Shown here one piece after another: positions 1 to 5,352 of a stretch of DNA of 5,651 nt. Source of the stretch: an uncultured Sphingomonadaceae bacterium. Lineage in GTDB: Bacteria > Pseudomonadota > Alphaproteobacteria > Sphingomonadales > Sphingomonadaceae. Position 1 is the stretch's first letter. Each line of letters opens with the position of its first letter. Below the pieces are notes generated by a model that saw only the letters and a list, made by a program, of their open reading frames with translations, was not told the DNA's origin and did no database searches. The position numbers were made by a program, and so were the translations under genes. Location: contig CAMLKX010000130.1 in NCBI GenBank assembly GCA_946480515.1, positions 1-5,651 of the forward strand, in the 5' to 3' direction.

Positions 1-86
1 TCGGCGCGGCGGTGTTGATGCGGATGCGGAGCGAGCTCGCGCAGCAGCGGATCGAAGCCCGAATTCGGCGGGCGTTAAGCGAATGA
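1..86 (+). CDS. ccmC: CcmC, heme-handling permease-like protein, C-terminal end (partial)
   Basis: The reading frame is open from the window edge and ends with TGA at 84-86. It gives the last 27 residues, running from GAAVLMRMRSEL to RIRRALSE. This is the end of a membrane segment followed by a basic and acidic cytoplasmic tail (many Arg and Glu), as expected for CcmC, the integral membrane protein with a WWD domain that attaches heme to CcmE in System I cytochrome c maturation. The fragment contains no diagnostic motif. The assignment rests mainly on position: it directly precedes ccmD and overlaps its start by four bases, the usual ccmC-ccmD-ccmE order. The 5' part, and probably ccmA and ccmB, lie outside the window. 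Confidence 0.82.
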   Translation, partial: GAAVLMRMRSELAQQRIEARIRRALSE

Positions 87-214
87 ACCACTGGCCCTTC
101 GTGATTGCTGCCTACGCCGTCATGGTGCTTGGAGTGGGCGTCTTGCTGATCGGATCGTGGCGGAGGATGCGCCAGACGGAGGAGCAGGCGAACGCTTTGC
201 GCGACCCGCGATGA
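83..214 (+). CDS. ccmD: CcmD, small heme exporter subunit
   Basis: This is a 43-residue protein beginning MNHWPFVIAAYAVMVLG, with one membrane helix at about residues 6-25. A cytoplasmic tail follows, starting WRRMRQTEEQ and rich in Arg, Glu and Gln. CcmD is a tiny single-span protein that associates with CcmABC and is needed to release holo-CcmE from the CcmABC complex. The N-terminal HWPFVIAAY stretch is typical of alphaproteobacterial CcmD, where an invariant-looking Tyr sits in the helix (here Tyr11). At 43 residues it is shorter than the E. coli protein (about 69). Its ATG overlaps the ccmC stop (ATGA, 83-86) and its own stop overlaps the ccmE start, so it is fully embedded in the operon. 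No strong Shine-Dalgarno sequence precedes it, which suggests translation by coupling to ccmC. Confidence 0.9.
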   Translation: MNHWPFVIAAYAVMVLGVGVLLIGSWRRMRQTEEQANALRDPR

Positions 215-642
215 TCCGCCCGAAGCACCAAAGACTTGCGCTCGTCGGAGCCGCGGCGGTGGCCATTCTGGCCGCTGTCCTGCTGGCGATGTGGGGCCTG
301 CGTGATCGCGCCGCCTACTTTTATACGCCATCGGACATTGTCGCGGGCACGGCGGTGTCCGATCGCGGGGTGCGGCTCGGCGGAATGGTCGAGCGCGGAT
401 CGTTGCAACAGTTGCCGGACGGTGTGACGGTCCGCTTCACCGTCACCGATGGACGGGCGACCACTCCAGTCGAGTTCCGCGGCATCCTGCCCGATCTGTT
501 TCGTGAGGGCAGTGGTATGGTCGCCGAAGGTCGGCTCAATTCCAGCCGTACGTTCATCGCGGACAATATCCTCGCCAAGCATGATGAACGCTACATGCCG
601 CCGCAGATGGGCGATCTACCCCAGACGAAGGCGGTGGAATGA
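211..642 (+). CDS. ccmE: CcmE, periplasmic heme chaperone
   Basis: This 143-residue protein has a short basic N-terminus (MIRPKHQR), a signal-anchor helix at about residues 9-29, and then a periplasmic beta-barrel (OB-fold) domain. CcmE accepts heme from CcmC, binds it covalently through a histidine, and delivers it to CcmF for attachment to apocytochrome c. The heme-binding motif AKHDERYMPP is intact, with His124 as the covalent ligand and Tyr128 four residues later, matching His130 and Tyr134 of E. coli. It is therefore the classical His type, not the Cys variant of some archaea and sulfate reducers. The FYTPSDI stretch after the anchor is also family-typical. I chose ATG 211 because it overlaps the ccmD stop (ATGA) and gives the expected N-terminus; the longer frame from 157 would only add residues encoded inside ccmD. 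Confidence 0.96.
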   Translation: MIRPKHQRLALVGAAAVAILAAVLLAMWGLRDRAAYFYTPSDIVAGTAVSDRGVRLGGMVERGSLQQLPDGVTVRFTVTDGRATTPVEFRGILPDLFREGSGMVAEGRLNSSRTFIADNILAKHDERYMPPQMGDLPQTKAVE

Positions 643-2531
643 TCGCGGAAGTCGGGCTGGCCTCCCTGTGGCTGGCCGCTGCCCTGTCGATGCTGGTGTT
701 CGGCCTGGGCGTATTTCGCTATCCCGCGGCATCGATCCGGCCGATCGCCGTGGCGCAGGGCGCGCTGACCCTGTTGTCTTTCCTGCTGCTGATCTGGGTG
801 TTCCTGCAGACCGATTTGTCGGTGGAGTTGGTTGCGCGAAACAGCCACAGCGCCAAGCCGTTCATCTACAAGCTGGCCGGAACGTGGGGTAATCACGAGG
901 GCTCGATGCTGCTCTGGGTGACGGTCCTCGCCAGTTCCGGGGCGGCTCTGGCGTTGTTCGAGCGCCGCCTGCCGCAAGCGACTCTCGTCGCCACGCTGAT
1001 GGCGCAGGCAGCCATCGGGATCGGCTTTTATGCATTCCTGCTGCTGGCTTCCAATCCCTTCGCCAGGCTCGATCCGGCTCCGGTCGAGGGGCTGGGATTG
1101 AACCCGCTGCTGCAGGACCCTGGGCTCGCCTTCCATCCGCCGACCCTCTACCTCGGCTATGTCGGGCTGTCGGTGGCGTTCAGCCTTGCCGTCGGAGGGC
1201 TGCTCACACGGGAGATCGGGCCGCCGCTTGCCCGAGCCATGCGGCCGTGGGTGCTTGCCGCCTGGGTGCTGCTCACACTGGGGATCACGGCCGGCAGCTA
1301 CTGGGCTTATTATGAGCTTGGCTGGGGCGGGTGGTGGTTCTGGGACCCGGTGGAAAATGCCTCGTTGATGCCTTGGCTTGCAGCAACGGCCCTGCTCCAT
1401 TCCATCAATGTCCTGGCGGCCCGGGGCGGTCTTCGCACCTGGACCATCATGCTCGCGGTTCTCGCCTTTTCCATGTCGATGGTCGGCACGTTCCTCGTTC
1501 GCTCCGGCATATTGACGTCGGTTCACTCCTTCGCGGTCGATCCGGGCCGCGGGACTTTCATCCTCGTTCTGCTGGCGATCTATGTCGGTGGGGCAGTGGC
1601 GCTGTTTGCGTCACGCGCTGCAACGATCCGCGAAGGCGCGCCATTCTCGTTGGTCAGCCGCGAGGGGCTGTTGGTCGTCAATAATCTGCTGCTCAGCGTC
1701 ATTCTCGGAATCGTGTTCATCGGCACGCTTTATCCGCTGCTCGCGGAGGCCCTGACTGGCGAGAAATTGTCGGTCGGACCGCCTTATTTCAATGCGGTTG
1801 CTGGTCCGCTCGCGCTGGTCCTGTTCGCCCTGATCGGCGTTGGACCGCTGTTGCGTTGGCGCCGGGATTCGCGGCCGCTTCTTCGCCGGGTAGGCATCCC
1901 GGCAGGCGTGGGAATGACGACATTGGCGGGTGTCTGGCTGGCGGCGCCCAGTTTCGGAATTCTGCCGCTTCTGGGGTTGAGCCTGGCCGCCGCGCTGGTT
2001 CCGGCAAGCCTCTCGCCGCTGTTCGCGCGCGACCTGCGGCGTGCACCGCTGGCTTTGTGGGGAATGGTCATCGCGCATCTCGGCGTGGCCGTCGCACTCG
2101 CGGGGATGGCGAGCGAGAGCGCCTTCTCGCGTGAGACGCTCGCTTCCGCGCGGGTCGGCGAGACGCTGACGGTTGGCCCCTGGTCGGTGCGGCTGGCCGG
2201 GATCGTTCCCGTTGCTGGTCCGAACTGGACCGCGATCGAGGCTCATTTACACGCCACGCGCGGCGGATCGGACCGAGAGCTTCGACCGCAGAGCCGCACG
2301 TTCAGCGATCCGCCGACGCAAACCAGCGAAGCGGCCATCAGCACGCTTTTCGATGGCCAGCTTTACACGGTCATCGGTAACGGCGACGCGGACGGCCGCT
2401 GGCAGTTACGCCTATGGTGGAAGCCGTTTGTGACGCTGATCTGGCTTGGCGGCGCGCTCATTGGTCTTGGCGGGCTGATCGCTTTGATCGGCCGTGTCCA
2501 TCGCGACTGGTTTCGCGGAGAACGGTCATGA
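639..2531 (+). CDS. ccmF: CcmF, cytochrome c heme lyase, WWD family
   Basis: A full-length 630-residue polytopic membrane protein (E. coli CcmF is about 647). CcmF takes heme from holo-CcmE and, with CcmH and CcmI, forms the thioether bonds to the CXXCH cysteines of apocytochrome c. The tryptophan-rich WWD signature is clear at residues 228-246 (WGGWWFWDPVENASLMPWL). The four family histidines are visible: His166 (AFHPPTLYLGYVG) and His296 (SVHSF) as periplasmic heme ligands, and His254 (LLHSIN) and His480 (VIAHLG) as likely transmembrane heme b ligands, matching E. coli His173, 303, 261 and 491. An NHEGSMLLW motif lies at 85-93. A periplasmic domain spans roughly 491-595 before a final membrane helix at about 597-618. 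The start overlaps the ccmE stop (ATGA) and has a modest GAAGG about seven bases upstream. Confidence 0.97.
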   Translation: MIAEVGLASLWLAAALSMLVFGLGVFRYPAASIRPIAVAQGALTLLSFLLLIWVFLQTDLSVELVARNSHSAKPFIYKLAGTWGNHEGSMLLWVTVLASSGAALALFERRLPQATLVATLMAQAAIGIGFYAFLLLASNPFARLDPAPVEGLGLNPLLQDPGLAFHPPTLYLGYVGLSVAFSLAVGGLLTREIGPPLARAMRPWVLAAWVLLTLGITAGSYWAYYELGWGGWWFWDPVENASLMPWLAATALLHSINVLAARGGLRTWTIMLAVLAFSMSMVGTFLVRSGILTSVHSFAVDPGRGTFILVLLAIYVGGAVALFASRAATIREGAPFSLVSREGLLVVNNLLLSVILGIVFIGTLYPLLAEALTGEKLSVGPPYFNAVAGPLALVLFALIGVGPLLRWRRDSRPLLRRVGIPAGVGMTTLAGVWLAAPSFGILPLLGLSLAAALVPASLSPLFARDLRRAPLALWGMVIAHLGVAVALAGMASESAFSRETLASARVGETLTVGPWSVRLAGIVPVAGPNWTAIEAHLHATRGGSDRELRPQSRTFSDPPTQTSEAAISTLFDGQLYTVIGNGDADGRWQLRLWWKPFVTLIWLGGALIGLGGLIALIGRVHRDWFRGERS

Positions 2532-3055
2532 CCCGCTGGTGGCGGTTCATCCCGGCCGTGCTTCTCGCATTGTTCGTGGCGGCCGCGGCTTGGCGGCTGA
2601 CCGTGCCCCCTGATCCAACCATCCGCTCGCAAATGACCGGAAAGCCAGTCCCGCAGTTCAGCTTGCCACCCGCTGCGCCAGGAAAGGCCGGACTTCGGTC
2701 AGAGGACCTCGCGGATGGCAAGCCGAAGCTGTTGAACATTTTCGCGAGCTGGTGCCTGCCGTGCATCGATGAGATGCGACAGCTTGGTCAACTCCATAGC
2801 GGCGGCGTCCAGATCGAGGGTATTGCGATCCGCGACGCGCCCGATGATGTAAAGCGCTTCCTTGAACGCAACGGCGATCCCTTCACCCGCATCGGCGCCG
2901 ATCCAGCCAGCCAGGTCCAGCTTGCGTTTGGCTCCTCCGGAGTTCCGGAGAGCTTCATCGTCGATGGCCGCGGCGTCATCCGGTTCCAGCATGTCGGTCC
3001 GATCACCGCCGCTGACCTCCCGCTAATCCGCGCCGAGCTGGAGAAGGCGCGGTGA
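2528..3055 (+). CDS. ccmG: CcmG/DsbE, thioredoxin-like thiol reductant for cytochrome c maturation
   Basis: A 175-residue membrane-anchored periplasmic thioredoxin-fold protein. The anchor helix is at about residues 8-22. The fold then shows FSLPPA at 44-49, the active site SWCLPC with Cys76 and Cys79, and a cis-proline loop GVPESFIVDG with Pro140. CcmG receives electrons from CcdA or DsbD and reduces disulfides in apocytochrome c or CcmH so that heme can be ligated. WCxPC after an NIFA strand and the GVPE(S/T)F loop are the standard signature of the CcmG/DsbE/ResA group. I chose ATG 2528 because it overlaps the ccmF stop (ATGA), has a good GGAG seven bases upstream, and yields a proper signal anchor. 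The frame extends upstream to 2414 only within ccmF. The place in the operon between ccmF and ccmH supports DsbE rather than a general thioredoxin. Confidence 0.95.
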   Translation: MTRWWRFIPAVLLALFVAAAAWRLTVPPDPTIRSQMTGKPVPQFSLPPAAPGKAGLRSEDLADGKPKLLNIFASWCLPCIDEMRQLGQLHSGGVQIEGIAIRDAPDDVKRFLERNGDPFTRIGADPASQVQLAFGSSGVPESFIVDGRGVIRFQHVGPITAADLPLIRAELEKAR

Positions 3056-3456
3056 AGCGTCTGATCTGGCTGCTGCTGCTCGTTGCGTCGCCCGCGCTCG
3101 CGGATTCGGCAATGCCGCCGGCGCAATGGGCCAATCGCCAGCTTCCGAATGCGCGCCAGGAGGCCGAGGCTCAGGCGCTGATGCAGACCCTGCGCTGCAT
3201 CGTTTGTCAGGGCCAGTCGATTGCCGATAGCGACGCCGAATTGGCTGGGGACATGCGCGCCATGGTGCGCGAACGCATTGCACGCGGCGAGTCCCCTAAC
3301 TCGATCAGGAAGTGGATGATCGAACGCTACGGCGCCTGGATCAGTTTCGTTCCGCCCGTTGAACCGCTGACCTGGCCGTTGTGGGCGGCGCCACTGGCGC
3401 TGGTCGCGGCTGGTGCGTGGCTTGCCCGCGGCCGACTGCGGAGAAAGGCCCGATGA
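3052..3456 (+). CDS. ccmH: CcmH (CcmL-type), apocytochrome thiol oxidoreductase of the heme ligation complex
   Basis: A 134-residue protein that starts with GTG overlapping the ccmG stop (GTGA, 3052-3055), with GGAG about eight bases upstream. A signal peptide covers residues 1-17 (cleavage likely after SPALA). The periplasmic three-helix domain carries the family motif LRCIVCQGQSIADS with redox cysteines Cys49 and Cys52. It continues with DMRAMVRERIARGES and the conserved ERYGAWISFVPP, and ends in a membrane helix at about 108-125. CcmH reduces the apocytochrome CXXCH disulfide, with electrons via CcmG, and acts beside CcmF. This is the short form (alphaproteobacterial CcmH, also called CcmL or Ccl2), equal to the N-terminal part of the longer E. 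coli CcmH. The C-terminal TPR part is encoded by the next gene. Confidence 0.95.
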   Translation: MKRLIWLLLLVASPALADSAMPPAQWANRQLPNARQEAEAQALMQTLRCIVCQGQSIADSDAELAGDMRAMVRERIARGESPNSIRKWMIERYGAWISFVPPVEPLTWPLWAAPLALVAAGAWLARGRLRRKAR

Positions 3457-4076
3457 GCAGCATCCTGATGCTTGTCGCGCTCGCAGCCATGGTCCTGGCG
3501 ATGATCCACTGGGCCGGTGTGCAGGGAACCGGCTTTCGATTCGCCGCTGCTGCGCTGCTGGTCGGGTGCGGCTGTTACATGCTGCAGGGACGGCCGGGAC
3601 TTGCGGGGTCACCCGCAGTTGGCGTGACTTCGCGGCCGCCGCAGCCGCTTTCGGCCCCGCGCCACGCCTTTTTCGGTGAGTTCAACAGCGCGGAACGCTG
3701 GCTGATCATCGCCGATAGTTACAGTCGCAGGGGCGACACGGAGAAGGCTGCCGGACTGCTTGGCTCAGCCGTCCGCCACGACCCTCGCAATGCCATCCTA
3801 TGGACCGGGCTCGGTAATGCGCTGGTAGATCATGCTTCCGGACGGATGACTCCGGCAGCCGAGCTGGCGTTCAAGCGAGCGGCAGGGCTTGCCCCCAATC
3901 ATCCGGGGCCCTTGTTTTTTCATGGTCTTGCGCTTGGCCGGTCCGGCGACAGGGAGGCCGCACTGACCTTGTGGCACGAGGCGCTCGAGCGGACACCTCC
4001 CGGTGCTCCATGGGCCAGTGGGCTGAGGGCCGCGCTGGCCCAAGCGGAGGATCCGGCACTCAGCGCAGAGCAGTAG
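3453..4076 (+). CDS. Short CcmI-like TPR protein, apocytochrome c chaperone candidate
   Basis: A 207-residue protein with two hydrophobic N-terminal segments (about residues 2-20 and 28-45) and a Pro-rich linker (about 52-70). Three tetratricopeptide-type repeats follow, at roughly 79-112 (WLIIADSYSRRGDTEKAAGL), 113-150 and 151-184. The position directly after ccmH and the two-helix-plus-TPR layout match CcmI, whose TPR domain binds the C-terminal helix of apocytochrome c and hands it to CcmF/CcmH. It is much shorter than a typical alphaproteobacterial CcmI (about 400 residues). The loop between the two helices is only about seven residues, so the leucine-zipper-like cytoplasmic loop described for Rhodobacter CcmI appears to be missing. 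ATG 3453 overlaps the ccmH stop (ATGA) and has a strong GGAGAAAGG upstream. A generic TPR protein is the alternative, but the context favours the CcmI role. Confidence 0.85.
   Translation: MSSILMLVALAAMVLAMIHWAGVQGTGFRFAAAALLVGCGCYMLQGRPGLAGSPAVGVTSRPPQPLSAPRHAFFGEFNSAERWLIIADSYSRRGDTEKAAGLLGSAVRHDPRNAILWTGLGNALVDHASGRMTPAAELAFKRAAGLAPNHPGPLFFHGLALGRSGDREAALTLWHEALERTPPGAPWASGLRAALAQAEDPALSAEQ
4011..4042. repeat. Perfect 8-bp inverted repeat near the ccmI-like/ald 3' ends
   Basis: TGGGCCAG at 4011-4018 pairs perfectly with CTGGCCCA at 4035-4042, with a 16-base loop between them. It lies within the last codons of the ccmI-like gene and 17 bases beyond the ald stop as read on the minus strand. 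It could fold in either transcript and might slow or end transcription from ald, or protect 3' ends. There is no T-run on either side, so it is not a canonical intrinsic terminator. In GC-rich coding DNA an 8-base match of this kind can arise by chance. Confidence 0.3.
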
Positions 4077-5178
4077 AAGGAGCTGGCTCAAAAGGCAGCC
4101 CAAGCGCGTCGGCCACAGCCTTGTGGCGGACTTTCCCGGAATGGATATTGAGCCCTTCAGCGAGATAGGGGTCCGCTTGCAGTGCCTGCTCAGTCCCGAG
4201 ATTGGCGAGCTTGAGCGCGAACGGCAGGGTGGCATTGTTCAAGGCAAACGCGGACGTTCGCGCGACCGCTCCAGGCATGTTGGTCACGCAATAGTGGATT
4301 ACGCCGTCGACGGTGAACACTGGGTCTGCATGGGTTGTCGGACGGCTCGTCTCGAAGCAGCCGCCCTGATCGATGGCGATGTCGACGATCACGCTGCCCC
4401 GCTTCATCGTCCGGAGCATTTCACGGCTGACGAGCTTGGGAGCGGCGGCACCGGGAACGAGCACCGCTCCGATCACCAGATGCGCCTTGGATACTGCGGA
4501 CGCGATCGCTGACTTCGACGCGTAGCTGGTCTTGATCTGACTGCCGAAATGCAGGTCCAACTCCGCCAGCCGGTCGTTGTTGATGTCGTAGATGGTGACG
4601 TCGGCACGTTGACCGACGGCGATCTGTGCGGCGTTGATCCCGGCGACTCCGCCACCGAGGATCGCAACCCGGGCAGGAGCGACACCTGGTACTCCACCGA
4701 GAAGCACTCCGCGGCCGCCTTGTTCCTTTTCCAGATAATGCGCTCCGACCTGGATCGACATCCGGCCCGCAACCTCGCTCATCGGCTTGAGCAGTGGTAG
4801 CACGCCCGCTTTTGAGGTCACTGTCTCATAGGCGATGGCAGTTGCACCGGTCCTCAACAGGGCTTCGGCGAGCGGCTTGTCGGCAGCCAGATGGAGATAG
4901 GTGAAGAGGACGTGCGTCGGCTCGAGCAATGCAACTTCTTGCGGCTGGGGTTCCTTGACCTTGATGATCAGGTCGGCGCTGGCGAACACCTCCTTGGCTG
5001 AAGGAACGATCGTGGCGCCCACCGCGCGGTAATCCTCATCCGTGAAGTCGATCCCCGCGCCTGCGTTGGTTTCGACGAACACCTCGTGTCCGGCGGCGAC
5101 GAGGTCCTTGACCGACGGAGGGGTAAGACCCACCCGGTATTCGTGGACCTTGATCTCTTTCGGGACACCGATCCGCAT
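4060..5178 (-). CDS. ald: Alanine dehydrogenase (NAD-dependent)
   Basis: A 372-residue cytoplasmic enzyme for reversible oxidative deamination of L-alanine to pyruvate and ammonia with NAD+. The length is normal (about 370-378). The N-terminal signature IGVPKEIKVHEYRVGLTP is clear. Substrate and catalytic residues sit at the numbers known for Mycobacterium tuberculosis Ald: Arg15, Lys75 (IKVKEP), His96 (TYLHLA) and Asp270 (DIAIDQGG). The Rossmann motif LGGGVAGINAAQIA at 174-187 and Asp198 for the NAD ribose (YDIN) are intact, so NAD rather than NADP is expected. I chose ATG 5178 because GGAGAGG (5191-5185) lies six bases upstream. ATG 5184 abuts that site and TTG 5193 lies upstream of most of it. 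The 3' end overlaps the ccmI-like gene by 17 bases tail-to-tail. The membrane transhydrogenase alpha subunit is homologous, but the length and lack of a beta partner favour Ald. Confidence 0.96.
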   Translation of the reverse strand: MRIGVPKEIKVHEYRVGLTPPSVKDLVAAGHEVFVETNAGAGIDFTDEDYRAVGATIVPSAKEVFASADLIIKVKEPQPQEVALLEPTHVLFTYLHLAADKPLAEALLRTGATAIAYETVTSKAGVLPLLKPMSEVAGRMSIQVGAHYLEKEQGGRGVLLGGVPGVAPARVAILGGGVAGINAAQIAVGQRADVTIYDINNDRLAELDLHFGSQIKTSYASKSAIASAVSKAHLVIGAVLVPGAAAPKLVSREMLRTMKRGSVIVDIAIDQGGCFETSRPTTHADPVFTVDGVIHYCVTNMPGAVARTSAFALNNATLPFALKLANLGTEQALQADPYLAEGLNIHSGKVRHKAVADALGLPFEPAPSTALR

Positions 5179-5184
5179 GCTCAT

Positions 5185-5191
5185 CCTCTCC
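5185..5191 (-). promoter_or_regulatory. Ribosome binding site of ald
   Basis: GGAGAGG on the minus strand is a strong Shine-Dalgarno match, six bases before the ATG at 5178. It decides the start, because the next ATG upstream (5184) would touch it directly and the in-frame TTG at 5193 lies at its 5' edge. Confidence 0.75.
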
Positions 5192-5218
5192 AATCTGACA
5201 GGTGCAATCTATAAGGTG
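5191..5218. repeat. Imperfect 14-bp tandem repeat over the ald promoter and leader
   Basis: On the plus strand CAATCTGACAGGTG (5191-5204) is followed immediately by CAATCTATAAGGTG (5205-5218). The two units match at 11 of 14 positions and differ only at the central bases 7-9. The second unit contains the candidate ald -10 hexamer, and the first lies in the predicted leader up to the ribosome binding site. This arrangement could be a pair of direct half-sites for a regulator of ald, but no known operator consensus is recognised. Confidence 0.45.
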
Positions 5219-5236
5219 CGGGGGAGTGGTTGTCGC
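5208..5236 (-). promoter_or_regulatory. Candidate sigma-70-type promoter of ald
   Basis: On the minus strand GCGACA (5236-5231) is separated by exactly 17 bases from TATAGA (5213-5208). Each hexamer matches four of six consensus positions, and the spacing is ideal. Transcription would begin near 5201, giving a leader of about 20 bases ending in the ribosome binding site of ald. This is a prediction from consensus matching only. Confidence 0.4.
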
Positions 5237-5265
5237 TGATTGCCGCTTCGAGAGTCCGGTGCTAG

Positions 5266-5279
5266 GGCGGCGCGCCGCC
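5266..5279. repeat. 14-bp GC palindrome in the ald-kup intergenic region
   Basis: GGCGGCGCGCCGCC is a perfect palindrome with no spacer, about 90 bases from each flanking start codon. It could be a protein-binding site between the divergent genes. It consists only of G and C in a GC-rich genome and may be fortuitous. No T-run follows, so it is not a terminator. Apart from this palindrome and the ald promoter elements I see nothing clear in the 174-base gap, and no convincing kup promoter. Confidence 0.35.
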
Positions 5280-5352
5280 GCCGGCGAGGTCGAATGGTAA
5301 GGGGTTCGGGCATGCGTCATCATCGCTGCCTTTCAGAAAATCGCTTCACTGC

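Noticed and set aside
157..210. Upstream ATG 157 as the start of ccmE
   Set aside because: It would add 18 polar residues encoded inside ccmD ahead of the basic signal-anchor N-terminus. ATG 211 in the ATGA overlap gives the family-typical start.
591..1526. Long minus-strand open frame (311 codons) opposite ccmF
   Set aside because: The translation is rich in Arg, Gln, Pro, Glu and Gly with no domain, and it lies wholly opposite a well-conserved membrane protein gene. It is a typical antisense shadow of GC-rich DNA.
1611..2246. Minus-strand open frame (211 codons) opposite ccmF
   Set aside because: It has low-complexity Arg/Gln-rich composition and no recognisable motif; it is explained as a shadow of ccmF.
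2414..2527. Upstream ATG 2414 as the start of ccmG
   Set aside because: The extension lies within the conserved ccmF C-terminus and would place Arg- and Trp-rich residues ahead of the signal anchor. ATG 2528 has GGAG and the ATGA overlap.
3381..3452. Upstream ATG 3381 as the start of the ccmI-like gene
   Set aside because: The added residues are encoded within the ccmH membrane anchor region and look like frame-shifted translation. ATG 3453 has a strong GGAGAAAGG and overlaps the ccmH stop.
2788..3612. Minus-strand open frame (274 codons) spanning ccmG, ccmH and the ccmI-like gene
   Set aside because: It crosses three genes with clear family motifs on the other strand, and its product is Arg/Pro/Ser-rich with no domain.
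5179..5193. TTG 5193 or ATG 5184 as the ald start
   Set aside because: Both leave the good GGAGAGG site unusable (inside or abutting the start), and both extend the protein beyond the family-typical M-x-I-G-V-P-K-E beginning.
5240..5352. Possible tRNA, riboswitch or terminator in the GC-rich gap before kup
   Set aside because: There is no cloverleaf, no recognisable potassium or c-di-AMP riboswitch motif, and no hairpin followed by a T-run. Only the simple GC palindrome stands out.
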